Position numbers and translations under genes: made by a program
Part shown: piece after piece, positions 25,919 through 42,400 of the stretch
Layout of the letters: every line of letters begins with the position of its first letter
Position numbering within the stretch: position 1 is the first letter of the stretch
NCBI GenBank assembly: GCA_965178125.1
Contig: OZ237745.1
Span: forward strand, 1,054,001-1,118,000
Source: Bilabrum cf. latius
Taxonomy: Eukaryota > Bigyra: Bicosoecida > Bigyra > Bicosoecida
Length of the DNA: 64,000 nucleotides
Reading direction: 5' to 3'
The notes under the pieces: generated by a model
Databases searched by the model: none
Told to the model about the DNA's origin: nothing
What the model saw: the letters and a program-made list of their open reading frames with translations, nothing else

Positions 25919-26005
25919 GGGGTATTGGTTGTGTTTGGGCAGGGCTCCGTGTGTGTACAGCGATTCGCTGCGCATCCGTCGTCCACCCAGCTGCCGTCAG
26001 GCTAT

Positions 26006-26356
26006 TCACTGGGAGAACTTGGTCACGGCCTTGGTGCCCTCAGACACGGCGTGCTTCGCCAGCTCGCCGGGCAGCACCAGGCGCACGGCGGTCTGCACCT
26101 CGCGGCTCGACAGCGTGGCCTTCTTGTTGTACTGGCCCAGGCGGGCGGCCTCGGTGCACACGCGCTCGAAGATGTCGTTGATGAACGAGTTCATGATGCT
26201 CATGCCCTTCTTGGAGATGCCCACCTCGGGGTGCACCTGCTTCAGCACGCGGTAGATGTACGTGGCGTACGACTCCACACGGCGCTTCCTCTTGCCTCCG
26301 GTGGAAGCTGCCTTCTTGGAGGCCTTGCCGGACTTCTTGGACGGGGTCTTGGGCAT
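26006..26356 (-). CDS. H2B: Histone H2B, copy 3
   Basis: 116 aa, TGA; same protein as the other copies. Confidence 0.98.
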   Translation of the reverse strand: MPKTPSKKSGKASKKAASTGGKRKRRVESYATYIYRVLKQVHPEVGISKKGMSIMNSFINDIFERVCTEAARLGQYNKKATLSSREVQTAVRLVLPGELAKHAVSEGTKAVTKFSQ

Positions 26357-26654
26357 CTCGGTTCTTTTCTTGTTGCTTTGGAATGAAGAGGGACCGGCAG
26401 GGCAAACGACCGTGGATGTCAGTTTGAGTTGGTTGATGCATGCACCTGTTCTGGCTGTGTTGGTATATCATGCATTGCAACATACATGCAGATGCACATT
26501 TATGGACTACACAACACACACGCACCCACGATGCATGCAATCCGAGTCCATCGATGCATCCAGGTTGCGCACCATGCGCGGCGCCAAACGGCAATCCAAC
26601 AGCTGCGGCTCGATCCACCTGAACCTCATTCCAAAGCAACACAAACAAAACAAC
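26357..26654. promoter_or_regulatory. Divergent H2B/H2A promoter, copy 3
   Basis: Same as 20882-21179, with TCATTCCAA facing both genes. Confidence 0.65.
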
Positions 26655-27041
26655 ATGTCTGGCAAAGGAAAGGGTGGCCGTGGCAAGTCCTCTGGCAAGT
26701 CTGTCTCTCGGTCTGAGAAGGCCGGTCTGCAGTTCCCCGTGGGCCGTGTGGCCCGCTACATGCGCAACCAGCGCGTGGCCCAGCGCATCGGCTCTGGTGC
26801 CCCCGTGTACATGGCGGCTGTGCTTGAGTACCTCGCCGCTGAGGTGCTCGAGCTGGCCGGCCAGGCCGCTCGCGACAACAAGAAGGCGCGCATCATCCCC
26901 CGGCACATCCAGCTGGCGGTGCGCAACGACGAGGAGCTCAACAAGCTGTTCGGCAGCGTGACCATCGCTTCCGGCGGTGTGCTCCCCAACATCCACCAGG
27001 TGCTCCTGCCCAAGACCAAGGGCAAGAAGGGCGGCAAGTAA
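26655..27041 (+). CDS. H2A: Histone H2A, copy 3
   Basis: 128 aa, TAA, C-terminus KGKKGGK. Confidence 0.99.
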   Translation: MSGKGKGGRGKSSGKSVSRSEKAGLQFPVGRVARYMRNQRVAQRIGSGAPVYMAAVLEYLAAEVLELAGQAARDNKKARIIPRHIQLAVRNDEELNKLFGSVTIASGGVLPNIHQVLLPKTKGKKGGK

Positions 27042-27091
27042 GCACCCTATCCTGGCGCATGAAGCCTGCAACAAGCTGGCAAACCAACCCC

Positions 27092-27109
27092 GGTGTTCAA
27101 TTAAACACC
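27092..27109 (+). terminator. Histone 3' stem-loop of H2A-3
   Basis: 18-mer stem-loop, 50 nt after the H2A stop. Confidence 0.85.
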
Positions 27110-27604
27110 ACCAACCCTGAAATCTGAACAAATCCAAGCATGAATAGCACCATCCAGTCACAATCCCTGTAATACAGCTCATCATGGGTGAAGTTTATAC
27201 GCGCCTGGTGGCTGCAGAGGCGTGAGTATCCTTGCATGAGAACCTTGGGTGGGCGGTCAGACTGGCGAGGGAAGACGGGAAACCCAAGAAGACAGACCAG
27301 CACAGTATTCGAACGGAAGTAAGGTAGCTCAGTCCAAGTAGCCCCTAAATTTTCAATATTCAAGCGTGCTACGACTAGATGGGCGGTCTTTGAAAGAGTC
27401 CAGTAAAAGCTCTGGGTGGGGGGCGGAAACTGCTAGGCTGGAACCATGGAGCTCATCCCTTCGTTTCAATGGGCGACAGACAACTTGTATTGCAAGTATT
27501 TCGAGGTCTACCGTGCTGGGACTACTGGATGGCAACTCAAGATTCAGATTTGAGTGCAATGGGGTGATTCTTCGAATTGCTTCTGACCATTTGGCTTTTT
27601 TGGT
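27110..27604. other. H2A/H4 spacer, copy 2
   Basis: Repeat of the 495-bp spacer at 21635; nothing else in it. Confidence 0.7.
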
Positions 27605-27622
27605 GGTGTTTAATTGAACACC
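27605..27622 (-). terminator. Histone 3' stem-loop of H4-3
   Basis: 18-mer stem-loop, 52 nt after the H4 stop. Confidence 0.85.
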
Positions 27623-27674
27623 GGGTTAAGGTTTGGTTTGCTTGAAAGCTGCTTTCGCGCATTCAAGTGGCTGC

Positions 27675-28670
<996 letters not shown>

Positions 28671-28749
28671 GCGTCCGGCTGATGTTCGATCTGTCGGTCC
28701 GCTGGTCGGGCTGGCAGGCGTTCAAACGCAACCACCAAACCACAACCCC

Positions 28750-28767
28750 GGTGTTCAATTAAACACC
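28750..28767 (+). terminator. Histone 3' stem-loop of H3-3
   Basis: 18-mer stem-loop, 79 nt after the H3 stop. Confidence 0.85.
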
Positions 28768-29113
28768 ACCATCGATGAAATCAATTACCAAATAAACTAC
28801 TAGTGGAATCCAAAACTACCTGAGATAGCATGACTCTAATCAGTATTTGTCCAAAGAACGATCAAAACAAATCTGGATGCCAAGTACACCACACGGTCCA
28901 TAGAGAATAGTGGTTAAAACAGAACTGTGTTTGTAGACAATGTAGACTTGAGTAGTTGGCGATTGTGATCTTGTGGTCCAGAATTCTGGCTGCTTCATCA
29001 TTGGTAGCATAAAAATTCTTGGGCACTCGGTAGGTCACTTACTCAGAGATTGCTGTCTCAGGTAGTTTTGGATTCCACTAGTAGTTTATTTGGTAATTGA
29101 TTTCATCGATGGT
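28768..29113. other. Centre of the histone palindrome
   Basis: Holds the inner ends of the inverted repeat (to 28825 and from 29056) around a unique, AT-rich 230-bp core (28826-29055). No gene is seen in the core. The left inner end, up to AATACTGATTAGAGTCATGC on the minus strand, recurs in the short H2B-H3 spacers of the right array (about 32046-32075). Confidence 0.7.
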
Positions 29114-29131
29114 GGTGTTTAATTGAACACC
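29114..29131 (-). terminator. Histone 3' stem-loop of H3-4
   Basis: 18-mer stem-loop, 79 nt after the H3 stop. Confidence 0.85.
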
Positions 29132-29210
29132 GGGGTTGTGGTTTGGTGGTTGCGTTTGAACGCCTGTCAGCCCGACCAGCGGACCGACAGATCGAACATC
29201 AGCCGGACGC

Positions 29211-30206
<996 letters not shown>

Positions 30207-30258
30207 GCAGCCACTTGAATGCGCGAAAGCAGCTTTCAAGCAAACCAAACCTTAACCC

Positions 30259-30276
30259 GGTGTTCAATTAAACACC
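30259..30276 (+). terminator. Histone 3' stem-loop of H4-4
   Basis: 18-mer stem-loop, 52 nt after the H4 stop. Confidence 0.85.
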
Positions 30277-30771
30277 ACCAAAAAAGCCAAATGGTCAGAA
30301 GCAATTCGAAGAATCACCCCATTGCACTCAAATCTGAATCTTGAGTTGCCATCCAGTAGTCCCAGCACGGTAGACCTCGAAATACTTGCAATACAAGTTG
30401 TCTGTCGCCCATTGAAACGAAGGGATGAGCTCCATGGTTCCAGCCTAGCAGTTTCCGCCCCCCACCCAGAGCTTTTACTGGACTCTTTCAAAGACCGCCC
30501 ATCTAGTCGTAGCACGCTTGAATATTGAAAATTTAGGGGCTACTTGGACTGAGCTACCTTACTTCCGTTCGAATACTGTGCTGGTCTGTCTTCTTGGGTT
30601 TCCCGTCTTCCCTCGCCAGTCTGACCGCCCACCCAAGATTCTCATGCAAGGATACTCACGCCTCTGCAGCCACCAGGCGCGTATAAACTTCACCCATGAC
30701 GAGCTGTATTACAGGGATTGTGACTGGATGGTGCTATTCATACTTGGATTTGTTCAGATTTCAGGGTTGGT
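30277..30771. other. H4/H2A spacer, copy 3 (inverted)
   Basis: The 495-bp spacer in opposite orientation, with only a few substitutions. Confidence 0.7.
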
Positions 30772-30789
30772 GGTGTTTAATTGAACACC
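30772..30789 (-). terminator. Histone 3' stem-loop of H2A-4
   Basis: 18-mer stem-loop, 52 nt after the H2A stop. Confidence 0.85.
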
Positions 30790-30841
30790 GGGATTTTGCG
30801 TTGCCAGCTTGTTGCAGGCTTCATGCGCCAGGATAGGGTGC

Positions 30842-31228
30842 TTACTTGCCGCCCTTCTTGCCCTTGGTCTTGGGCAGGAGCACCTGGTGGATGTTGGGGA
30901 GCACACCGCCGGAAGCGATGGTCACGCTGCCGAACAGCTTGTTGAGCTCCTCGTCGTTGCGCACCGCCAGCTGGATGTGCCGGGGGATGATGCGCGCCTT
31001 CTTGTTGTCGCGAGCGGCCTGGCCGGCCAGCTCGAGCACCTCAGCGGCGAGGTACTCAAGCACAGCCGCCATGTACACGGGGGCACCAGAGCCGATGCGC
31101 TGGGCCACGCGCTGGTTGCGCATGTAGCGGGCCACACGGCCCACGGGGAACTGCAGACCGGCCTTCTCAGACCGAGAGACAGACTTGCCAGAGGACTTGC
31201 CACGGCCACCCTTTCCTTTGCCAGACAT
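30842..31228 (-). CDS. H2A: Histone H2A, copy 4
   Basis: 128 aa, TAA, C-terminus KGKKGGK. Confidence 0.99.
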   Translation of the reverse strand: MSGKGKGGRGKSSGKSVSRSEKAGLQFPVGRVARYMRNQRVAQRIGSGAPVYMAAVLEYLAAEVLELAGQAARDNKKARIIPRHIQLAVRNDEELNKLFGSVTIASGGVLPNIHQVLLPKTKGKKGGK

Positions 31229-31526
31229 GTTGTTTTGTTTGTGTTGCTTTGGAATGAGGTTCAGGTGGATCGAGCCGCAGCTGTTGGATTGCCGTTTGGC
31301 GCCGCGCATGGTGCGCAACCTGGATGCATCGATGGACCCGGATTGCATGCATCGTAGGTGCGTGTGTGTCGTGTAGTCCATGTATGTGCATCTGCATGTA
31401 TGTTGCAATGCATGATATACCAACACAGCCAGAACAGGTGCATGCATCAACCAACTCAAACTGACATCCACGGTCGTTTGCCCTGCCGGTCCCTCTTCAT
31501 TCCAAAGCAACAAGAAAAGAACCAAG
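31229..31526. promoter_or_regulatory. Divergent H2A/H2B promoter, copy 4
   Basis: 298 bp with TCATTCCAA facing both genes. Confidence 0.65.
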
Positions 31527-31877
31527 ATGCCCAAGACCCCGTCCAAGAAGTCCGGCAAGGCCTCCAAGAAGGCAGCTTCCACTGGAGGCAAGAGGAAGCG
31601 CCGTGTGGAGTCGTACGCCACGTACATCTACCGCGTGCTGAAGCAGGTGCACCCCGAGGTGGGCATCTCCAAGAAGGGCATGAGCATCATGAACTCGTTC
31701 ATCAACGACATCTTCGAGCGCGTGTGCACCGAGGCCGCCCGCCTGGGCCAGTACAACAAGAAGGCCACGCTGTCGAGCCGCGAGGTGCAGACCGCCGTGC
31801 GCCTGGTGCTGCCCGGCGAGCTGGCGAAGCACGCCGTGTCTGAGGGCACCAAGGCCGTGACCAAGTTCTCCCAGTGA
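31527..31877 (+). CDS. H2B: Histone H2B, copy 4
   Basis: 116 aa, TGA. One synonymous change in STGG (ACT for ACC), shared with copy 5. Confidence 0.98.
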   Translation: MPKTPSKKSGKASKKAASTGGKRKRRVESYATYIYRVLKQVHPEVGISKKGMSIMNSFINDIFERVCTEAARLGQYNKKATLSSREVQTAVRLVLPGELAKHAVSEGTKAVTKFSQ

Positions 31878-31964
31878 ATAGCCTGACGGCAGCTGGGTGG
31901 ACGACGGATGCGCAGCGAATCGCTGTACACACACGGAGCCCTGCCCAACCACAACCAATACCCC

Positions 31965-31982
31965 GGTGTTCAATTAAACACC
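31965..31982 (+). terminator. Histone 3' stem-loop of H2B-4
   Basis: 18-mer stem-loop, 87 nt after the H2B stop. Confidence 0.85.
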
Positions 31983-32126
31983 ACCAGATCACAATCACGA
32001 ACTATTCACGTCTATTTTTTCTACAACTTTGATCGATCTTCGCAAGAATACTGATTAGAGTCATGCTATCTCAGGTAGTTTTGGATTCCACTAGTAGTTT
32101 ATTTGGTGATAGATTGCATCGATGGT

Positions 32127-32144
32127 GGTGTTTAATTGAACACC
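32127..32144 (-). terminator. Histone 3' stem-loop of H3-5
   Basis: 18-mer stem-loop, 79 nt after the H3 stop. Confidence 0.85.
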
Positions 32145-32172
32145 GGGGTTGTGGTTTGGTGGTTGCGTTTGA

Positions 32173-33219
<1,047 letters not shown>

Positions 33220-33271
33220 GCAGCCACTTGAATGCGCGAAAGCAGCTTTCAAGCAAACCAAACCTTAACCC

Positions 33272-33289
33272 GGTGTTCAATTAAACACC
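33272..33289 (+). terminator. Histone 3' stem-loop of H4-5
   Basis: 18-mer stem-loop, 52 nt after the H4 stop. Confidence 0.85.
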
Positions 33290-33784
33290 ACCAAAAAAGC
33301 CAAATGGTCAGAAGCAATTCGAAGAATCACCCCATTGCACTCAAATCTGAATCTTGAGTTGCCATCCAGTAGTCCCAGCACGGTAGACCTCGAAATACTT
33401 GCAATACAAGTTGTCTGTCGCCCATTGAAACGAAGGGATGAGCTCCATGGTTCCAGCCTAGCAGTTTCCGCCCCCCACCCAGAGCTTTTACTGGACTCTT
33501 TCAAAGACCGCCCATCTAGTCGTAGCACGCTTGAATATTGAAAATTTAGGGGCTACTTGGACTGAGCTACCTTACTTCCGTTCGAATACTGTGCTGGTCT
33601 GTCTTCTTGGGTTTCCCGTCTTCCCTCGCCAGTCTGACCGCCCACCCAAGATTCTCATGCAAGGATACTCACGCCTCTGCAGCCACCAGGCGCGTATAAA
33701 CTTCACCCATGACGAGCTGTATTACAGGGATTGTGACTGGATGGTGCTATTCATACTTGGATTTGTTCAGATTTCAGGGTTGGT
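33290..33784. other. H4/H2A spacer, copy 4 (inverted)
   Basis: Same 495-bp spacer as 30277-30771. Confidence 0.7.
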
Positions 33785-33802
33785 GGTGTTTAATTGAACA
33801 CC
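33785..33802 (-). terminator. Histone 3' stem-loop of H2A-5
   Basis: 18-mer stem-loop, 52 nt after the H2A stop. Confidence 0.85.
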
Positions 33803-33854
33803 GGGATTTTGCGTTGCCAGCTTGTTGCAGGCTTCATGCGCCAGGATAGGGTGC

Positions 33855-34241
33855 TTACTTGCCGCCCTTCTTGCCCTTGGTCTTGGGCAGGAGCACCTGG
33901 TGGATGTTGGGGAGCACACCGCCGGAAGCGATGGTCACGCTGCCGAACAGCTTGTTGAGCTCCTCGTCGTTGCGCACCGCCAGCTGGATGTGCCGGGGGA
34001 TGATGCGCGCCTTCTTGTTGTCGCGAGCGGCCTGGCCGGCCAGCTCGAGCACCTCAGCGGCGAGGTACTCAAGCACAGCCGCCATGTACACGGGGGCACC
34101 AGAGCCGATGCGCTGGGCCACGCGCTGGTTGCGCATGTAGCGGGCCACACGGCCCACGGGGAACTGCAGACCGGCCTTCTCAGACCGAGAGACAGACTTG
34201 CCAGAGGACTTGCCACGGCCACCCTTTCCTTTGCCAGACAT
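33855..34241 (-). CDS. H2A: Histone H2A, copy 5
   Basis: 128 aa, TAA, C-terminus KGKKGGK. Confidence 0.99.
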   Translation of the reverse strand: MSGKGKGGRGKSSGKSVSRSEKAGLQFPVGRVARYMRNQRVAQRIGSGAPVYMAAVLEYLAAEVLELAGQAARDNKKARIIPRHIQLAVRNDEELNKLFGSVTIASGGVLPNIHQVLLPKTKGKKGGK

Positions 34242-34539
34242 GTTGTTTTGTTTGTGTTGCTTTGGAATGAGGTTCAGGTGGATCGAGCCGCAGCTGTTGG
34301 ATTGCCGTTTGGCGCCGCGCATGGTGCGCAACCTGGATGCATCGATGGACCCGGATTGCATGCATCGTAGGTGCGTGTGTGTCGTGTAGTCCATGTATGT
34401 GCATCTGCATGTATGTTGCAATGCATGATATACCAACACAGCCAGAACAGGTGCATGCATCAACCAACTCAAACTGACATCCACGGTCGTTTGCCCTGCC
34501 GGTCCCTCTTCATTCCAAAGCAACAAGAAAAGAACCAAG
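34242..34539. promoter_or_regulatory. Divergent H2A/H2B promoter, copy 5
   Basis: 298 bp, same as copy 4. Confidence 0.65.
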
Positions 34540-34890
34540 ATGCCCAAGACCCCGTCCAAGAAGTCCGGCAAGGCCTCCAAGAAGGCAGCTTCCACTGGAG
34601 GCAAGAGGAAGCGCCGTGTGGAGTCGTACGCCACGTACATCTACCGCGTGCTGAAGCAGGTGCACCCCGAGGTGGGCATCTCCAAGAAGGGCATGAGCAT
34701 CATGAACTCGTTCATCAACGACATCTTCGAGCGCGTGTGCACCGAGGCCGCCCGCCTGGGCCAGTACAACAAGAAGGCCACGCTGTCGAGCCGCGAGGTG
34801 CAGACCGCCGTGCGCCTGGTGCTGCCCGGCGAGCTGGCGAAGCACGCCGTGTCTGAGGGCACCAAGGCCGTGACCAAGTTCTCCCAGTGA
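34540..34890 (+). CDS. H2B: Histone H2B, copy 5
   Basis: 116 aa, TGA; same as copy 4. Confidence 0.98.
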   Translation: MPKTPSKKSGKASKKAASTGGKRKRRVESYATYIYRVLKQVHPEVGISKKGMSIMNSFINDIFERVCTEAARLGQYNKKATLSSREVQTAVRLVLPGELAKHAVSEGTKAVTKFSQ

Positions 34891-34977
34891 ATAGCCTGAC
34901 GGCAGCTGGGTGGACGACGGATGCGCAGCGAATCGCTGTACACACACGGAGCCCTGCCCAACCACAACCAATACCCC

Positions 34978-34995
34978 GGTGTTCAATTAAACACC
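34978..34995 (+). terminator. Histone 3' stem-loop of H2B-5
   Basis: 18-mer stem-loop, 87 nt after the H2B stop. Confidence 0.85.
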
Positions 34996-35139
34996 ACCAG
35001 ATCACAATCACGAACTATTCACGTCTATTTTTTCTACAACTTTGATCGATCTTCGCAAGAATACTGATTAGAGTCATGCTATCTCAGGTAGTCTTGGATT
35101 CCACTAGTAGTTTATTTGGTGATAGATTGCATCGATGGT

Positions 35140-35157
35140 GGTGTTTAATTGAACACC
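35140..35157 (-). terminator. Histone 3' stem-loop of H3-6
   Basis: 18-mer stem-loop, 79 nt after the H3 stop. Confidence 0.85.
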
Positions 35158-35185
35158 GGGGTTGTGGTTTGGTGGTTGCGTTTGA

Positions 35186-36232
<1,047 letters not shown>

Positions 36233-36284
36233 GCAGCCACTTGAATGCGCGAAAGCAGCTTTCAAGCAAACCAAACCTTAACCC

Positions 36285-36302
36285 GGTGTTCAATTAAACA
36301 CC
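36285..36302 (+). terminator. Histone 3' stem-loop of H4-6
   Basis: 18-mer stem-loop, 52 nt after the H4 stop. Homology with the repeat ends a few bases beyond it. Confidence 0.85.
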
Positions 36303-36449
36303 ACCAAGAAAGACAAATGCACAATTCAAAATTCGAATATACTACACCTAGTTCTTCAAAGTGTCTTTCATCACTTCCACCTTTGGTCGTGCATGCTGCC
36401 TGTTGGTGCCAATAAAATTGGTAAGAAATGCTGCCAATTATGATTTCAA

Positions 36450-39400
36450 TCACTTTTTCGACTTGCCTTTCGGCTTGGAGGCGTTCCTTGCTCGAAGCGC
36501 GGCGAGCCGCTCTTGGAAACGAGCAGCGCCACCCGGCTTGCCCGAGCTTGTGCTGCTGCCCTTCGCAAGGGAACGGATGGAGTCTGCCTTCGGTGCCCGA
36601 CTCGTCTTGTTGCTAGCGGTGCCTGTCTGCATTTGGGCAGGCACCGCACCCGCAGCCCTCGTGCCATCGTCGTCTCCGCTGCTGTCTTCCTCAGGCGTCG
36701 GTGCCTGCCCCTGTGCCTTGCCCCTGCCAGCCCCTGCAGCGGATCCGCCTCTTTCTCCACCGGCCCTCAGCGGTGTGCTTGTCTTGGAAACGGACGGAGC
36801 GATAGAGTCCGCCCCATCGCGCTCCCCCTCTCCCCCGGAACCGCCGTAGATGGCTCGCATGGCCTCTTGCATGCCCATGCCACCGGGGGAACCGGTGGTG
36901 GCGTCCAGGACCGAGTGCCCGCCGAGTCCCATCCCATGGTCCGGAGAGTCCAGGGTTGCAGGACTGGTGCCCGCCCCCCTACCCCCACCTTGCCCCGGCC
37001 CCGGCCGCTCGCCCGTGCCGACACTGCGAGTCGCGGATGAGATCGGCATGCCCTCGTCGTCCATGGCAGGTCCAGAGGACGCGGAGCTCGGCTGCAGGCG
37101 TCCGCTAGCTGTACCAGCACCAGCACCAGCACCAGCACGTGAGCGGTTCTCCCCCCTTGAAACCCTCTCCTCCTCCCCCCTTGAAACCCTCTCCTCCTCC
37201 CCGCCCACGGGACCGGCTGTTGCCGCTTCGGGGCCGCCGCCCATGGTCGTCGCGTCGAGGTCATTGCCGCCCTGCTCCTGCATGGCCTGCTGCACGCGGG
37301 CGATGCGCCGCCGCGCCAGGTCGTGCACGAACATAGACGCGGCGCGGTTGGCGGCTCCCCCGGCGCTGGCCTGCGTGCCGGCTTCCCCTGCGGCTGCCCT
37401 GTCCGCCGCTTCCTCCGCCTCGAGGAGGCAGGCCTCGAATCGGTCCGCAAGGGCAGGGAAGTGCCCCTCCAGGGCGAGGAGAGACTCCGCGGCCTGCTGC
37501 GCGTTCTTGCGGGCGTCCTTCGAGACACGCGTGGAAGACTGGGAGGACTTGCGGCGGGCAGAGGCCGCGTCACCCACGGCCACGGCGGCCGTGGCCGCAG
37601 CCGCCGCCCGCCGCATGCACCCGACGCCCCACGCGAGCTCATCCCTGTACTGGTGCACGGCCGCGGCGGGCACCGTGACCTTGAGCTGCTCCGCGAGCGC
37701 GGGCTGGTCGAGGGTGAGGAACCGCCGCACGTACAGGAATAGGAGGGAGGACTCCGTGACCGGCATGCCCGCGGCCGCCGCGGCCAGCGAGCTCAGCCCC
37801 GCCGACAGCGAGCTGCCCAGGGATGCGGCAGAAGAGCCGCCAGGACCGCCCGACGCCTTGCCGGCGTCCACCAGGTGCCTCAGTGCGGTCACCACGTCCC
37901 TGCCTCGGTGCCGAACCACGTCCCTAAGCATGGCCAGGCAGGACCGCACGGGCATGGCACGGGCGCGGTAGGACAGCTCCGCCGGGGTGAGCGGGGGCGG
38001 GCACTCACCCCCCTCCTTCTCGCCCCACCCGGGGGACAACCCCGACCCCGCGGGGCTCCCCGCGGCGGGCCGCATGACGGTGCAGAAGAACTGGTGCAGC
38101 GACATGAGGACCGCCTCGAGGTTGAAGCGAGGGCTGCCGAAGGGCCCGTGCGGCGCGGGGGTGATGCCCTCTGCCCTGGCGCGGCGCGCGGCCGACTGCG
38201 CCTGCTCCTTCTCGTTCTGCGCCAGCCGGTCCAGCAGCTTGCTCAGGTTGGTGGCGCTGCGCTCCGGCATCTCGGTCTGGCCCAGCCCCGCGGAGGTGGC
38301 CGAGTCCGAGGAGGCGGCCCCGAGGTCATCGGGGTCGAGGAGTCCCCTGGCCGCCGCGTGCGTGGGCGTGCCCCTCGTGAGCACGTCGATGACCGCGACG
38401 ATGCACGGGTCCCTGCGCGCCCTGTGCATGACCCGCAGCACCAGTCGGCTGATCCTCTCTTTGTACTCGTTCTTCAGGCGCCCGTCCGCCACACGCAGCA
38501 TGCACTCGTGCAGCAACGCGTTGAGAGACTTGGTGCCGACCTCCCTGCCCAGCTGGGGAACAAGGAACAGCTCCCCCAGGAACTCGATCGTCGCCGTCAC
38601 GAAGCCCTCGTCAAGGTGGCCGCTCGAGCTGAAGGCGGGGCTGGCCGTCCCAAGCGCCGCGGTGGCCACCGACAGCCGGGCCTTGTTCCTCGAGGCTTCC
38701 ACCGGCAGCACGGCCCCGCCGAACGCGTGGCACAGCAGCATGGAGGCGGCTTTGACCAGCGCAGAGGCGCCCTGCCGTAGGGCCGCCAGCCGGAGGGCGC
38801 GCTGCGACTACTCCCGCCTGGAGCTGCTCCCACCCTCCTGCCCCGTCGGGTCCTCGCCCTCGCCCTCGCTCTTGCCCGCCTGGCCCGCCTCCCGGATGGC
38901 CGTGGTCAGAGTGGACAGCGCGGTGAGCCCGGCGGCGTACCTCTTGGCGTCGAGCACCGCCGCCAGCTTGCCGCTCTTCCTTGCCCTGTCCATCAAATAG
39001 GCCGCCGAGTACAGGTCCTGGGCCAGCCCGCTGAGCCACCCGGGGAGGCCGGCGCCGCCCGGGCGGGAGGTGGCGTCCACGGCGGGTAGCGCCGCAGCCT
39101 CGGCGGCGGTCGGGGCGGGGAGCAGGCTCCTCGGGGCTGCCTTGCGGCCCATGGGAGTCTCCCTGCCCCCCGCGGCGTGAGATCCCTGCCTCTCCCGGCC
39201 CAGAAGAGAGCCCAGCATCGCGGAGTCCCGGGAGCCCGCGGTGCCGCCCGAGCCGTGAGGGGTACGCGACGTTGCGGCAGCGGCGGCTGCTGCTGCGCTC
39301 GACCTGGCGGCGGCGGAAATAGGCGCGTCGCTGGCCCTGCCCCCCGGCTGCCTCCTGACCCCGCCCCCGCCCTTGCCCGCCGCTCCTCCCACGGGAGGCG

Positions 39401-42400
39401 TCCCCGCCACTGCCCTGCGAATCTCGTTCGAGTTGATGACGACTGCCGTCTCGCGGCGGGCAGCCACCGCGACGGGCGTCCCGGGGAACTCGGCCAGGGG
39501 CGCCGCCTCCTCGTCCTCTTCTCCGTCCTCCTCCGGCTCATGGACCCCGGTTCCATCGATCTCCTCCTTCTCGTCCTCCTAATGGTCCCCGTCCTCGTCC
39601 GCTCCCTCAACCACGCCTGGCCCTGGCCCCCCTGCCGCAGCGGAGGCCCCACTGCCGGTGGCCTGGGGCCTCTCGCTTTCCCGCTCCTGCGGCATGCCGG
39701 TCTGCTGGAACCAGTGATCGATCTCGCTCAAGAAGGCAGAGACGTCCTGCTCCCCCTACCCTAGCGCGGACAGGTCCATCTCGCCCGCACCCGCACCCGC
39801 ACCCGCCCCCGCACCCGTCGGCATCTCCCCTCGCCCTCCTCCATGCACACCAGTGGCCGCCTCCTCCCTGTCCTCCTCCTCCTCGGCTGCCGCAGCCCGC
39901 GCCGCCCGCCTCGCGGTGGCTCTCCGGGCAGCCGCTTGAGAGGCACCCCCACCTCCACCGCCGCCTCTGCCGCCCCCGCGCCGGCGGCTGCCGGCTGCTC
40001 CGGATGAAGACGAAGAGGCCGCCCCCGCGCCAGCACCCCTGGCAGTCGCCCCGGCCCCGCCCCCGGGAGCCTCTCTGGCCCTCTGCTTCGCCACAGCGGC
40101 GGGGTCCTTCTCAGCCTTGCTCCACTCCTTCATCCGCCCCTGCATGATGTCCTTGCCCTTGGCCCCCAGGAAGGGCCCCAGCACGACCAGCACGGCCTCC
40201 CCCTTCCCGCCCATCTCCCGCCACAGCGGCCGCGCCGCCTCGAGCGCGGCGCCCCTGACCTCCGCGTTGGCTCCCGCCACCAGCCCGCCCACCACCTTCC
40301 ACCCCTCTCTCCCCACCAGGGACTTGACGCTGAAGCGGGTGGTGGCGCACGCCTCCAGCGTGCTGCCCACCGCCCTCAGTGCCTCTGCCTGAGACCTCTT
40401 GTTGGAGAGCTCCCGCACGGCGCCCAGCACCTGCCGCACGAAGGCCCTGGCACCCATCACGGGGGGCAGCAGGTCCAGGATCGCCCGGTACGCCAGGCGG
40501 TTGGCCTCCCTCGTGGCCCCCGCGTTGTCGAGCAAGGAGGGCAGCAGGAGCGCGGCCTCCTTCGCGTGCAGGTCCACGCCCGCGTCGGCGAGGTAGGTGA
40601 GCAGGTCGCGGAGCAGCACCTGGGTGGCCGACACGGTCGTGGTCTTGCGCGCGTACGTCTTGGCCGCGGCGTACTTGAGAACGAGGTCGAGGCTGGCGAG
40701 GACGGCGTCCGGGTCCTTCCCCAGCGCATCGTGCAGTGCACCCAGGGCCCGCTCTACGTCCACGTGGGAAGCCTGGGCGCCCCGGGGGAACAGCGCCCTC
40801 ATCAGAGCGTCGTTGGCGCAGCCGGCGCTGGACCACTCTGCCTCCAGCACGCCCATGGCCGCGTCCATGCCGTCTGCCGGCTGCCACCGAACGGCCCGGC
40901 GCAGCCTGTGCCCCTTGGCTCCCTCCCGGCCCATGCCCAGCTCAAGTCCTTCCGCCTCCGCTGCGCCGCCAACCCCTGCCCCGGATGCTCCTGCTGCTGC
41001 TGCTGCTCCCACGGCGGTAGCGGTAGCGGCCCCCCGGCCCCGGCCCCGGCTCTTGGATGAGGCCCGCGCTCCCCTGCCTCCCACGGCACCCTGCCGCCCC
41101 TTGCTCCCCGCGGCCCTGCCTCTGCCCCCGGCCCCGCGAGACCTAGACCTCGACTGCGATCCCGCCGCCCCCCCTGCACCGCCACCGCGGCCCCGCGACG
41201 TGCCGCTGCCGCTCCCGGCTGCAGAGCGCATCGTGCCGGCCATGGCCCGACGATCGGCCCGCGGGGCCGGCTGGCGCCCTGTCTCCTCAAAAGCCGCCCC
41301 CTGCGGCGCCATCTCCTCCGCCCCTCCTCCTTCTTCCCCGCTGCGAGCCGCCGCGTCCCTCTTCCTCCACGCGATGCCGCTCTGCAGGGCCTCGTCGGTG
41401 GGCTCCTTGCACTGCATGGTGTCTGCCTGCTTGAGCTCGCCCAGGGCGAGGCGCAGCGGTTTGCTGCCCCCGAAGCGGGCGGCCTGCTCCATGCAGGCGT
41501 AGGCGGACTTGCGGACGGGCGCCTTGCGGTCGAGCCCGCAGGCCACGAGCGGGCCCGCGAGGGCGCCGATCCTGCCCTTGTGCGGCATGGCGGAACCCAG
41601 CGGCAGGCTGCGGAGGCGGTCGGAGAGCCACTGCGCCACGAATCCCCTCCCCGACTGCGACTCGAGGGCCTCCTGCGCGGGGCCGAGCACGCCGTCCAGG
41701 CACGCTGGGTCGGCTGGGTCCTCGTCCTCGGGGGCGCCCCTGTCCCTCCGGTGGGTCACCAGGGCGCCGAGGCAGGCGAGGGCGGCGTCCCGCTGGCTGG
41801 CCTTCTTGTCCGCTACCATGTCCAGCAGCGCGGGGGCGCAGGACTTGACGAGAGGCGCGACCGCGGGCCCGAGGCAGCGGGCCAGCAGGGCCATGGCGGC
41901 GGCTGCGCGGGGCCTCAGGTTCGCGTTCGTGTCGCGCAGCCGCTTCCTCAGGGCCGCCACGAGAGGCTTGACCGAGTCGCTCATGCGGATGCCCGTGAGG
42001 AGCGCCCCCTCGAGCGCCTTGGAGACCGCGTCCATGCTCTCCGCGCGGATGACCCAGGGCTTGCGCTCGTCCTTGGAGCTCTTGGGCTTCTCCGTGAGAC
42101 ACATCTGCACGAGCAGCGACTGCTTGATCAGCTCGCTCGCATCTGCGGGGGGGATGTCGTCTTCGTCACCGTCGACGGTCGTGGCAGCGGCAGCCCCGTC
42201 CCCGCCGCCCGCCGCCCGGGCTGATGCCCCCGCCGCAGCGCCTGTTTCTCCGTCTCGGTCGCCCGCAGGCTCTGGCGCCCTGTACACCGGCGGGGCCGGG
42301 TCCGCCTGGGGGCACACGTACGCGAACGGTTCCTTGCCGGAGTCTCCGCCGCTGGCCCCCGCCCCGCTAGCTTCGAGCGCTGCCCGCGCCGTCTTGAGGC